From NCBI GenBank assembly GCA_937926065.1, contig CALANM010000104.1, positions 1 through 21,839 of the forward strand: 21,839 bases of DNA, read 5' to 3'. Made by a program: the position numbers and the translations under genes. The notes under the pieces were generated by a model. It had not been told where the DNA came from, did no database searches, and was given only the letters and a program-made list of their open reading frames with translations. Below, piece by piece: positions 13,251-20,259 of the stretch (positions within the stretch are counted from its first letter, which is position 1; each line of letters opens with the position of its first letter). Origin of the DNA: an uncultured Microbacterium sp. (lineage in GTDB: Bacteria; Actinomycetota; Actinomycetes; Actinomycetales; Microbacteriaceae).

Positions 13251-14441
13251 TCAGGCGTCCGCTTCGGCCTCGCGCAGGGCGATGGAGGCGGTGCCGACGG
13301 TGTCGACGAATCCTTCGATGTGGCGCTCCTCCGCACCGACGTACTCCGACAGCGGCCGGATGAGGGCGTTCGACGCAGCCTGCTCCATGATGTGCGCCGT
13401 CCACCCCGTCACGCGCGCCGCGACGAACAGCGGCGTGAAGGTCAGGGTGTCGAAGCCCATGAGGCTGTAGGCCGGACCCGACGGGTAGTCGAGGTTCGGG
13501 TAGATGCCCTTGCGTGACACGAACTCCGTCTCGAGCGTCGTGTACAGCGCCTCGACGTCGGGGCGTCCGTAGTGCTCGACGAGCGTGTCGAGGGCGGCCT
13601 TCATCGTCGGCACGCGAGAGTCGCCGCGCTTGTAGACGCGGTGCCCGAAGCCCATGATCTTCCGCTTCTCCGCGAGCGCCTTCTCGAGCCACGGCACGAC
13701 GTTCTCGGCCGATCCGATCTCGTCGAAGATGTGCAGCACGGCCTCGTTCGCCCCGCCGTGGAGGGGTCCCTTCAGCGCGCCGATCGCGCCGGTCACCGCC
13801 GAGTACAGGTCGCTGAGGGTCGACGCGATGACGCGGGCGGTGAACGTCGACGCATTGAACGAGTGCTCGGCATACAGGATCATCGAGCGGTTGAAGGCGT
13901 CGACGACCACCGGGTCGAGCGATGCCTCGTCGCCGAACGTCATCCACAGGAAGTTGGCCGCATAGTCGAGGTCGTCGCGTGGTTCGATGAGCTCCAGCCC
14001 CCGGCGGCGGCGCTGCCCGTATGCGACGACCGCGGGAAGGGCGGCGAACAGGCGGACGCTGCGGGCGAGGTTCTGCTCGGGCGTTCCGTTGGCCTCGAGC
14101 ACCGACCCGGTGCCGGCGAGGTCGCGCGCGCCGAGCACGCTGACGGCCGAGCGCACCTCGTCCATGGGGTGCGCGTCGAGCGGGGTGAGCTCGATGGCGG
14201 CGCGCACGTCGTCGCTCAGCGCCCGGTGCGCGCGCTCGGTGGCGCGCAGCTCCGCGAGCTGCGCCTCGTCGGGCAGCTCGCCGTGCCATAGGAGGTGTGC
14301 GACGGCCTCGAACGGCTGCGTCGCGGCCAGCTCGTGCACGGGGTACCCGCGGTACAGCAGCGAGTTCGTCTCAGGGTTGACCTTGCTGATGGAGGTGACG
14401 TCGGCCACGACCCCCGCCAGGCCCTTCATGATGTCTGCCAT
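13251..14441 (-). CDS. prpC: 2-methylcitrate synthase / citrate synthase
   Basis: This 396-residue citrate synthase family enzyme condenses propionyl-CoA with oxaloacetate to 2-methylcitrate, and often acetyl-CoA as well. The catalytic triad is visible: His228 (GPLHGGANEAV), His267 (GFGHRVYKRGD) and Asp318 (YPNLDYPSGPAYS). The opening KGLAGVVADVTSISKVNPET and the YRGYPVHELA segment are typical of the PrpC branch. Its place directly after prpD and prpB supports methylcitrate synthase over housekeeping citrate synthase. The ATG at 14441 follows GAGGA by several nucleotides, 73 bp after prpB. It is somewhat longer than many PrpC proteins, with the C-terminus TASIALREAEADA ending exactly where the pullulanase remnant begins, so its last residues may have been altered by the rearrangement. 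Confidence 0.94.
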   Translation of the reverse strand: MADIMKGLAGVVADVTSISKVNPETNSLLYRGYPVHELAATQPFEAVAHLLWHGELPDEAQLAELRATERAHRALSDDVRAAIELTPLDAHPMDEVRSAVSVLGARDLAGTGSVLEANGTPEQNLARSVRLFAALPAVVAYGQRRRRGLELIEPRDDLDYAANFLWMTFGDEASLDPVVVDAFNRSMILYAEHSFNASTFTARVIASTLSDLYSAVTGAIGALKGPLHGGANEAVLHIFDEIGSAENVVPWLEKALAEKRKIMGFGHRVYKRGDSRVPTMKAALDTLVEHYGRPDVEALYTTLETEFVSRKGIYPNLDYPSGPAYSLMGFDTLTFTPLFVAARVTGWTAHIMEQAASNALIRPLSEYVGAEERHIEGFVDTVGTASIALREAEADA

Positions 14442-14514
14442 TGCTCAGTCCTCTCTCACGCCCGGTGCCGTTCGCGGCGCGCCGTCGCTGGTGCGCCCAC
14501 GTCCGGGTGGGTCG

Positions 14515-15414
14515 TCATCGGTCGATCTGGAAGTTGAAGACGTTCGTGTCGAAGTGGCTGTAGCCCTCGTAGTCGACGAGGTCGTACAGGTCGGCGCGGT
14601 GCTGCATCTCGCCGAGCTTCGAGGTCAGATGCCCCTCATCGGCCAGCGTATCCAGCGCACGGCCCGCCGCGCCCATCGCGATGCGAAGCAGCGACACCGG
14701 CCAGATCACGATCCGCACGCCGGCATCCCTCAGCTGGTCGACGCTGAACAGGTCGGACTTCCCGAACTCGGTCATGTTGGCGAGGATCGGCACGTCGAGT
14801 GCGGATGCCATGGCCTCGAACTCGGCGAGGTCGCGCATGGCCTCTGGGAAGATCGCGTCGGCGCCGGCGTCCACGAGCGCCTTGGCCCGGTCGATCGCCG
14901 CCTGCGGACCCTCCACGGCGCGGATGTCGGTGCGCGCCATGATGAGGAAGTTCGGGTCGCGTCGCGCATCGGCGGCCGCGCGGATGCGGCGCGTCGCGGT
15001 CTGCTCGTCGACGACGGCCTTGCCGTCGAGGTGCCCGCACCGCTTGGGGTTGACCTGATCCTCGATGTGCGCGCCGGCGAGCCCGGCGTCTTCGAGCGTC
15101 TGGATCGTGCGGGCGACGTTCATCGGCTCGCCGAACCCGGTGTCGGCGTCGATGATCGCGGGAAGCTCCGTCATCCGTGCGATCTGCTGTCCGCGCCCGG
15201 CGACCTCCGTGAGGGTCGTCAGGCCGATGTCGGGAAGCCCGAGGTCGGCCGACAGCACGGCGCCTGAGATGTAGACGCCCTCGAAGCCCTTGCGTTCGAT
15301 GAGGCGCGCGCTGAGAGGGTGGAAGGCGCCGGGGAACCGCAGGAGCTCGCCCGACGCGAGCCGCTCGCGGAACAGTCGCCGCTTCTCGTGCGCCGGCGTC
15401 GTCGCGTACAGCAT
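14515..15414 (-). CDS. prpB: 2-methylisocitrate lyase
   Basis: This 299-residue enzyme of the isocitrate lyase/PEP mutase superfamily cleaves 2-methylisocitrate to pyruvate and succinate, closing the methylcitrate cycle. The diagnostic catalytic motif KRCGH is at residues 124-128 with nucleophile Cys126. The metal-binding strand PAIIDADTGFGEP (Asp90, Asp91) and AHIEDQVNPKRCG are intact, and the lysate-stable core FLIMARTDIRAVEG follows. The C-terminus YDLVDYEGYSHFDTNVFNFQ is unremarkable for the family. The ATG shares one base with the prpD stop codon, with AAGGGG eight nucleotides upstream, so prpD and prpB are translationally coupled. Confidence 0.96.
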   Translation of the reverse strand: MLYATTPAHEKRRLFRERLASGELLRFPGAFHPLSARLIERKGFEGVYISGAVLSADLGLPDIGLTTLTEVAGRGQQIARMTELPAIIDADTGFGEPMNVARTIQTLEDAGLAGAHIEDQVNPKRCGHLDGKAVVDEQTATRRIRAAADARRDPNFLIMARTDIRAVEGPQAAIDRAKALVDAGADAIFPEAMRDLAEFEAMASALDVPILANMTEFGKSDLFSVDQLRDAGVRIVIWPVSLLRIAMGAAGRALDTLADEGHLTSKLGEMQHRADLYDLVDYEGYSHFDTNVFNFQIDR

Positions 15415-16940
15415 CAGAACAGCCCCTTCGGTGCGGGCGCCGACTCGAGCACACCGGCCCGCGCGACGATGCCGAGCTCGCGCACCTCTTCGGCGGACAG
15501 CTCCGGCAGGCGCTCGGCGAGCGCGAGGAACCGCTCGATCTCGGCGGGCTCGAGCACGGGCTCGGCCAGCAGGCGGAACTTGCGGACGTAGTCGCCCCGC
15601 GCGAACGGGCGGGCGCCCAGCGGGTGCGCGTCGGCGACGGCGATCTCGTCGACGAGCGTCGAGCCGTCGGCCAGCGTGATCTCGACGCGGCCGCCGAACG
15701 CCTTCTCGTTCGGGTCTTCCGAGTGGTAGCGGCGGGTCCATTCCGCATCCTCGGCGGTCGTGATCCTGTGCCACAGCGCGACGGTGTCGGGGCGCGCGGC
15801 ACGCTCGGGCGCGTACGAGTCGACGTGGTGCCAGCCGCCGTCCTGCAGCGCGACCGCGAAGATGTACGGGATCGAGTGGTCGAGGGTCTCGCGCGAGGCC
15901 GTCGGGTCGTACTTCTGCGGGTCGTTTGCCCCGGAGCCGATCACGTAGTGGGTGTGGTGCGAGGTGTGCAGCACGATGGACGCGACGTTCGCGGGGTCGG
16001 TCAGCTCGGGGTGCTCACGGTGGAGCTTGCGGGCCAGGTCGATCCACGCCTGCGCCTGATACTCGGCCGAGTGCTCCTTCGTATACGAGTCGAGGATGCC
16101 GCGCTTGGGCTCGCCCGGCGCGGGCAGCGGCACGTCGTATGCCGCGTCGGGGCCGTCGAGCAGCCACGCGATGATCCCGTCTTCGCCTTCGTAGATCGGG
16201 TTCGGCGACGTCTCGCCGCGCATCGCCCGGTCGACGGCCTCGACCGCCATCTTTCCGGCGAAGGCGGGAGCGTGCGCCTTCCACGACGAGATCTCGCCCT
16301 TGCGGGACTGGCGCGTCGCGGTGGTGGTGTGCAGCGCCTGCGCGACCGCCTGCGAGATGGTGTCGACGTCGAGGCCGAGCAGCGTGCCGATGCCGGCGGC
16401 GGCGGACGGTCCGAGGTGCGCGACGTGGTCGATCTTGTGCTTGTGGAGGCAGATGGCGCGCACGAGGTCGATCTGGATCTCATAGCCGGTGGCGATGCCG
16501 CGCACGAGCGCCGCGCCGTCGGCGCCGACGTGCTGCGCGACGGCGAGGATCGGGGGGATGTTGTCGCCCGGGTGGGAGTAGTCGGCGGCCAGGAAGGTGT
16601 CGTGGTAGTCGAGCTCGCGCACCGCGACGCCGTTGGCCCAGGCCGCCCATTCGGGGCTCGTGCGGGTGTCGCTGCCGACGCCGAAGACCGTCGATCCCGC
16701 GCCGCCGCGGGACACGCCGTGGGCGAGCGCCTGTTCCCGCGCGGCGCTCACGGGAGCACGCGTGAGGGAGGCCGCGGCGACGGCGGCGTTGTCGATGACG
16801 CGGTTGATGATCATGTCGACCACGTCAGGCTCGACGGCGACCGGGTCGGCGGCCACCTGGGCGATCTTGTAGGCGAGCTGGTCCTCGCGGGGCAGCTGCT
16901 CTTCGCTGCGGTACACGCGGACGCGGTGGGTGACGGTCAT
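15414..16940 (-). CDS. prpD: 2-methylcitrate dehydratase (MmgE/PrpD family)
   Basis: This 508-residue MmgE/PrpD enzyme dehydrates 2-methylcitrate to 2-methyl-cis-aconitate in propionate breakdown. The N-terminal helical domain contains NGVAVRELDYHDTFLAADYS and HPGDNIPPILAVAQHVGADG, the family's active-site region, followed by IDHVAHLGPSAAAGIGTLLG, SRKGEISSWKAHAPAFAGKM and GEDGIIAWLLDGPDA. The C-terminal alpha/beta domain includes DHSIPYIFAVALQDGGWHH. Length is close to that of PrpD proteins (about 480-505). The ATG overlaps the stop codon of the GntR regulator by 4 bp (ATGA), and the gene overlaps prpB downstream, making regulator-prpD-prpB a continuous coupled unit. Confidence 0.95.
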   Translation of the reverse strand: MTVTHRVRVYRSEEQLPREDQLAYKIAQVAADPVAVEPDVVDMIINRVIDNAAVAAASLTRAPVSAAREQALAHGVSRGGAGSTVFGVGSDTRTSPEWAAWANGVAVRELDYHDTFLAADYSHPGDNIPPILAVAQHVGADGAALVRGIATGYEIQIDLVRAICLHKHKIDHVAHLGPSAAAGIGTLLGLDVDTISQAVAQALHTTTATRQSRKGEISSWKAHAPAFAGKMAVEAVDRAMRGETSPNPIYEGEDGIIAWLLDGPDAAYDVPLPAPGEPKRGILDSYTKEHSAEYQAQAWIDLARKLHREHPELTDPANVASIVLHTSHHTHYVIGSGANDPQKYDPTASRETLDHSIPYIFAVALQDGGWHHVDSYAPERAARPDTVALWHRITTAEDAEWTRRYHSEDPNEKAFGGRVEITLADGSTLVDEIAVADAHPLGARPFARGDYVRKFRLLAEPVLEPAEIERFLALAERLPELSAEEVRELGIVARAGVLESAPAPKGLF

Positions 16941-17566
16941 GAGGCTGCCTCCAGGGAGTCGAGGATGCTGGTGAGCGCGTTGTGCAGGTGCACGTGGGTG
17001 GCGTGCGCTGCCAGGTCGGGGTCGCGTGCCGCGATGGCGGCCGCGATGAGCCGGTGCTCCCCCGCCGACGCCGCCAGCCGCGCGGGGTTGTCGCGCGCGA
17101 GGCGGCGCACCCGCACCAGGTGGGTGCGAACGGTGCGGAGCATCGAGGTGAGGTAGTCGTTGTCGACCGCCTCGTCGAGCGCCGTGTCGAAGCGCGCGAT
17201 GAGACCGTAATAGCGGTCGAGGTCTCCGGCCGGCTCGATCGCGGAGAACTCGTCGGCGAGGGTCGCGAACACGTCGGCGGCGCCGCGGACCGCCGCGATC
17301 CGCGCCGCTGTCTCCTCCAGCGCGCGCCGCACGGCGAACAGGGCGCGGATGTCGTCGGCGTCGATGTCGGTGACGACCGTCACCCGCGGAGAGACCTGCG
17401 CCACGAGTCCGTCGGCCGCAAGGCGCCCGAGCGCCTCACGCAGCGGGGTGCGGCTCACGCCGAGCCGCGCCGCCTGCTCGACCTCGCCGAGGACGGTGCC
17501 TGGGCGCAGGGCGCCGGACTGGATCTCCTCGAGGAGCGCCCGGTAAGCGCGATCGCTGGCGCGCAT
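16937..17566 (-). CDS. GntR-family (FCD domain) regulator of the methylcitrate operon
   Basis: This 209-residue regulator has an N-terminal winged helix (YRALLEEIQSGALRPGTVLG, LGVSRTPLREALGRLAADGL) and an all-helical C-terminal FCD ligand domain (residues 75-205). The DNA-recognition motif SRTPLREAL is textbook GntR. In the ligand domain the usual D-x3-H pair of the metal site (often followed by N) reads IARFDTALDEAVDN, so both ligands appear substituted, whereas the C-terminal EHRLI and HVHLHNAL histidines remain. The ATG at 17566 has an excellent AAGGAGG upstream. It leads the prpDBC genes and overlaps prpD by 4 bp, so it is most likely the operon's own regulator responding to a methylcitrate-cycle intermediate; that role is inferred from context. 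Confidence 0.92.
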   Translation of the reverse strand: MRASDRAYRALLEEIQSGALRPGTVLGEVEQAARLGVSRTPLREALGRLAADGLVAQVSPRVTVVTDIDADDIRALFAVRRALEETAARIAAVRGAADVFATLADEFSAIEPAGDLDRYYGLIARFDTALDEAVDNDYLTSMLRTVRTHLVRVRRLARDNPARLAASAGEHRLIAAAIAARDPDLAAHATHVHLHNALTSILDSLEAAS

Positions 17567-17607
17567 GACTCGCTCCTCCTTCGGCCGACCTTCGCCTCCG
17601 CCCTCAG

Positions 17608-17615
17608 TGTATACA
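17608..17615. promoter_or_regulatory. TGTATACA palindrome, probable GntR operator (proximal)
   Basis: This perfect 8-bp dyad lies 42 bp before the GntR-regulator ATG. FCD-type GntR proteins commonly bind short palindromes with a GT-N(2-3)-AC core such as this. It includes a TATACA that could itself be part of the -10 of the prp promoter, so binding would repress the operon. The partner site lies at 17661. Confidence 0.55.
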
Positions 17616-17660
17616 TAAACGGCATCACTAAGCGCGAGATCGCACTTATCCCCAGCGAAG

Positions 17661-17666
17661 GTATAC
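17661..17666. promoter_or_regulatory. GTATAC, second probable GntR operator (distal)
   Basis: The core GTATAC repeats the core of the proximal site. The two centres are 52 bp apart, about five helical turns, which would suit loop formation or two bound dimers. It lies 26 nt upstream of the -10 candidate of the divergent RNase HI gene and so might affect that gene too. Confidence 0.4.
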
Positions 17667-17692
17667 AGAACGGGCGCGCGCGATCGATCGAC

Positions 17693-17698
17693 TACCGT
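17693..17698 (+). promoter_or_regulatory. -10 box (TACCGT) of a leaderless RNase HI transcript
   Basis: TACCGT fits TANNNT and is followed by exactly six nucleotides and then the GTG start. Transcription would begin at or next to the start codon. There is no usable ribosome binding site, which supports leaderless translation. Confidence 0.5.
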
Positions 17699-17704
17699 CG
17701 AGGG

Positions 17705-18238
17705 GTGACTGATTCCGCCCCGTACACCGTGGCCACCGACGGCGCCTGCAAGGGCAACCCCGGCCCCACCGGATGGGCCTGGGTGGGCGAAGACGGGCAC
17801 TGGGCCGCGGGGTCGCTCCCCGTCGGCACCAACAACATCGGCGAGCTGCTCGGCCTGCTCAAGGCCATCGAAGATCACGCCGACGTCGAGCACCTGATCG
17901 TGCAGGCCGACTCCAAGTACGCGATCGACACCTACTCGTCGTGGATGGACGCGCACCGGCGCCGCGGCTGGAAGACCTCGACCGGCGCGCCCACCAAGAA
18001 CCGCGACCTGCTCGAGCAGCTCATCGCCGCTCGCGATGCCCGCCGCGCCGCCGGACTTCCGGACGTCGTGCTCGAGCACGTCCGCGGTCACCGCGGCCAC
18101 ATCCTCAACGAGTGGGCCGACGAACGCGCTGTGCGCGCGTCGGAGCACGCGGCATCCGGAAAGGCCAGCGCCTGGTCGTCGCTGGGCGGCCTGCACCCGC
18201 GGCTCGACGTGTCGAGCGCCCCCAGCCGCAAGCGCTGA
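17705..18238 (+). CDS. rnhA: Ribonuclease HI
   Basis: This 177-residue type 1 RNase H cuts the RNA strand of RNA-DNA hybrids (R-loops, Okazaki primers) in the cytoplasm. All four acidic active-site residues are visible: Asp12 (ATDGACKGNPGP), Glu47 (NNIGELLGLLKA), Asp69 (VQADSKYAID) and Asp139 (LNEWADERAV), with the substrate-handling histidines in VRGHRGH. The last 25 residues form a basic, low-complexity tail. GTG 17705 was chosen because the family motif begins only eight residues later and a TANNNT box sits 6 nt upstream; the long in-frame extension upstream would overlap the prp promoter and the GntR gene. It is divergent from the prp operon and convergent with the VOC gene. Confidence 0.95.
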   Translation: MTDSAPYTVATDGACKGNPGPTGWAWVGEDGHWAAGSLPVGTNNIGELLGLLKAIEDHADVEHLIVQADSKYAIDTYSSWMDAHRRRGWKTSTGAPTKNRDLLEQLIAARDARRAAGLPDVVLEHVRGHRGHILNEWADERAVRASEHAASGKASAWSSLGGLHPRLDVSSAPSRKR

Positions 18239-18253
18239 GGCCGCGCGTCTCAG
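18235..18253. terminator. Short stem-loop between convergent rnhA and VOC genes
   Basis: CTGAG (18235-18239) and CTCAG (18249-18253) can pair with a 9-nt loop. The arms include both genes' TGA stops. With five base pairs it is a weak candidate for a shared terminator. Confidence 0.25.
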
Positions 18254-18606
18254 ACGGTGCCCTCGTACAGCCCGATGTGATTGCCGTCGGGGTCGACGAT
18301 CACCGCCCACCAGCTGGTCTCGCTGATGTTCCCCTTCGGCAGTGCGACCGAGCCGCCCGCGGCCTCCGCAGCGGCGATGACGTCGTCGATCGAGTCGACC
18401 TCGACGTACGACCGCGGCTGCGTGAAGCCCTCCGACCGAGGAGCCAGCCCGCCGCCGCTGATGCCGTTGGGGGCCCGCCACATCGGGTAGCCCTCGAAGC
18501 CGGGCATCTCCGCGATCTCCCAGCCGAACAGCTTCGAGTAGAACTCGCCTGCGGCCTGCAGATCGGAGACGGGGATGTCGATGTGAGTGATGTCGCCGTG
18601 CGCCAT
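18250..18606 (-). CDS. VOC (glyoxalase/bleomycin-resistance) superfamily protein
   Basis: This 118-residue single-domain protein has the vicinal-oxygen-chelate fold. It opens DITHIDIPVSDLQAAGEFYS and KLFGWEI, the usual first beta-alpha-beta unit, and ends DPDGNHIGLYEGTV. Between lies the second module, VEVDSIDDVIAAAEAAGGSV then PKGNISETSWWAVIVD. Possible metal ligands are the early His (THID) and the late Glu (LYE). Function could be dioxygenase, isomerase or a binding role; the sequence does not decide. The ATG at 18606 has an excellent AAGGAGG upstream, so it was preferred to the start 24 bp earlier. It follows the Nudix gene by 79 bp on the same strand and is convergent with rnhA. Confidence 0.88.
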   Translation of the reverse strand: MAHGDITHIDIPVSDLQAAGEFYSKLFGWEIAEMPGFEGYPMWRAPNGISGGGLAPRSEGFTQPRSYVEVDSIDDVIAAAEAAGGSVALPKGNISETSWWAVIVDPDGNHIGLYEGTV

Positions 18607-18685
18607 GTCGGTGCCTCCTTGTGGACTCACCCGACAGTCTGAGCGCTCCCGCCGACACTCGCCAGAGGGGTGCGGACGGGGCGAC

Positions 18686-19162
18686 TCACTGCACCGAGCG
18701 CAGGAGCTCCTCCAGCCGGTCGAGCGCGGGGCGCTGGCCCTTCACGAGTCGCTCCCTCGCCCGGGACACCGGCATCCATTCGACGCGGTCGACCTCGGGA
18801 AACGCGCGGGTGCGTCCCGAGCGCGGCGGCCACTCCAGCTCGAACGTGCCGAAGTCGAACTCGGATGCCGTGAAGTCGCGACCGTCGGCGACGAACACCA
18901 CCACCCTCTTGCCCGACGAGTACGGGAACGTGCCGAGCTCGGCGTAGGGGGTGTCGGGCGGATCGACTCCGAGCTCCTCACGGAACTCGCGCTTCGCGGC
19001 ATCCAGGGCCGGCTCGTCTTCGTCGAACTCGCCCTTGGGGATCGACCACGCGCCCTCGTCCTTGCCCTGCCAGTAGGGTCCGCCCATGTGCGCGACGAGC
19101 ACCGACACCTCCCCCGCGTCTGCGGCGACGCGGTACAGAAGGATGCCGGCGCTCGTCTTCAT
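18686..19162 (-). CDS. Nudix hydrolase
   Basis: This 158-residue protein carries a complete Nudix box, G-x5-E-x7-REFREELGV, from Gly44 to Val66 with Glu59, Glu62 and Glu63 for magnesium. Such enzymes hydrolyse nucleoside diphosphates linked to another group. The opening KTSAGILLYRVAADAGEVSV and the insert YWQGKDEGAWSIPKGEFDED resemble the small bacterial enzymes active on NTPs or diadenosine polyphosphates, but the substrate is not determinable here. No ribosome binding site stands out. It starts 25 bp after the aldo/keto reductase gene on the same strand and is probably cotranscribed with it. Confidence 0.92.
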   Translation of the reverse strand: MKTSAGILLYRVAADAGEVSVLVAHMGGPYWQGKDEGAWSIPKGEFDEDEPALDAAKREFREELGVDPPDTPYAELGTFPYSSGKRVVVFVADGRDFTASEFDFGTFELEWPPRSGRTRAFPEVDRVEWMPVSRARERLVKGQRPALDRLEELLRSVQ

Positions 19163-19187
19163 GTCGTCGTCCGGTCGCGTCGCCCGA

Positions 19188-20201
19188 TCAGGCCGGGCGG
19201 CTCTTCGGCGACACGGAGTACGTCTCCTCGACGTCCGAGACGATGACGGGCGCGAGAGCCTCGTCGATCGCGGTCATCGTGTCGCTGTCGAGCACGACCC
19301 CCGATGCCTTGACGGTGTCTTCGAGCTGCTCCGGACGCGACGCGCCCACGAGTGCGGCCGACACGTTCGGGTTCTGCAGCACCCACGCGATCGCGAGCTG
19401 CGGCATCGTGAGCCCCGCCTGCTCAGCGACCGGCTTGAGCTTCTGCACGGCTGCGAGCACGTCGTCTCTGAGGAACTGGCCGATGAAGCGCGCGCCGCTC
19501 TTCTCGTCGGTGGCGCGCGAGCCCTGCGGCAGGGGCTGGCCCGGCAGGTACTTGCCCGACAGCACGCCCTGCGCCATCGGCGACCACACGATCTGCGAGA
19601 TGCCGAGCTCCTGCGACGTCGGAATGACCTTGCCCTCGATGACGCGCCACAGCGCCGAGTACTGGGGCTGGTTCGACACGAGCTGGAAGCCGAGCTCCGT
19701 CGCGAGGGCGTGACCCTCGCGCAGCTGCTCGGCGGTCCACTCGCTCACGCCGATGTAGAGCGCCTTGCCCTGGCGGACGATGTCGGCGAAGGCCTGCATC
19801 GTCTCCTCGAGCGGGGTCTCGTAGTCGTAGCGGTGAGCCTGGTACAGGTCGACGTAGTCGACGCCCAGACGTCGCAGCGAGCCGTGGATGCCGTCGAAGA
19901 TGTGCTTGCGCGAGAGCCCCTGATCGTTGGGGCCCTTGCGGCCGATGGGCCAGTAGAGCTTGGTGAACAGCTCGAACTCGGCGCGGGGCAGGCCCCTGAG
20001 CGCCTCGCCGAGCACGACCTCCGCGGCGGTGTTCGCGTACGCGTCGGCGGTGTCGAACGACGTGATGCCGAGGTCGAGCGCCTTGTGCACCGTCGCCACC
20101 GCCGCGTCGTTCTCGACCTGTGACGCGTGGGTCACCCAGTTTCCGTAGGTGATCTCCGAGACCTTGAATCCGCTGCTGCCGAGATAGCGATAGTTGACCA
20201 T
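19188..20201 (-). CDS. Aldo/keto reductase (Kv-beta/AKR6-like)
   Basis: This 337-residue NADPH-dependent oxidoreductase has a TIM-barrel fold. The catalytic tetrad is visible: Asp50 and Tyr55 (SFDTADAYANTAAE), Lys81 (FTKLYWPI) and His123 (LYQAHRYD). The opening MVNYRYLGSSGFKVSEITYG and RLGVDYVDLYQAHRYD with PLEETMQAF are typical of the branch related to potassium-channel beta subunits and YghZ. The cofactor segment LVGASRPEQLEDTV is near the C-terminus. The physiological substrate is unknown; detoxification of reactive aldehydes is common in this branch. GGAGGG lies directly against the ATG, too close for a normal ribosome binding site, while TAGCGT sits 6 nt upstream, so the transcript may be leaderless. 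Nudix follows downstream. Confidence 0.94.
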   Translation of the reverse strand: MVNYRYLGSSGFKVSEITYGNWVTHASQVENDAAVATVHKALDLGITSFDTADAYANTAAEVVLGEALRGLPRAEFELFTKLYWPIGRKGPNDQGLSRKHIFDGIHGSLRRLGVDYVDLYQAHRYDYETPLEETMQAFADIVRQGKALYIGVSEWTAEQLREGHALATELGFQLVSNQPQYSALWRVIEGKVIPTSQELGISQIVWSPMAQGVLSGKYLPGQPLPQGSRATDEKSGARFIGQFLRDDVLAAVQKLKPVAEQAGLTMPQLAIAWVLQNPNVSAALVGASRPEQLEDTVKASGVVLDSDTMTAIDEALAPVIVSDVEETYSVSPKSRPA

Positions 20202-20207
20202 CCCTCC

Positions 20208-20213
20208 ACGCTA
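20208..20213 (-). promoter_or_regulatory. -10 box (TAGCGT) of a leaderless aldo/keto reductase transcript
   Basis: TAGCGT fits TANNNT and is followed by exactly six nucleotides (GGAGGG) and then the ATG, the same spacing as at rnhA and rlmN. No -35 is obvious. Confidence 0.45.
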
Positions 20214-20225
20214 GCGGCGTCGGCG

Positions 20226-20236
20226 CCCCTCAGGGG
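20226..20236 (-). terminator. Small hairpin between rlmN and the aldo/keto reductase gene
   Basis: CCCC, TCA, GGGG gives a 4-bp stem with a 3-nt loop, about 25 nt after the rlmN stop and before the next promoter. It is short and lacks a U-run, so it is a weak call. Confidence 0.2.
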
Positions 20237-20259
20237 TCGTGGGGTCGTGGGATCGGCGG

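Noticed and set aside
13251..13253. Stop-codon read-through or selenocysteine joining prpC to the pullulanase remnant
   Set aside because: The frames match, but this happens by chance one time in three, no recoding element was seen, and the fused product would join a cytosolic enzyme to a secreted domain fragment.
12694..14289. 531-codon minus-strand frame overlapping prpC and the pullulanase remnant
   Set aside because: Wrong frame: it is Arg/Pro/Ala rich without motifs, whereas the other frame has the citrate synthase triad and pullulanase ending.
15624..17156. Open plus-strand frame opposite prpD
   Set aside because: Antisense shadow with repetitive Val/Arg/Asp/Gly composition.
20233..20248. 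Tandem GGGGTCGT repeat
   Set aside because: Only two copies of 8 bp in GC-rich DNA between genes; no sign of a larger array.
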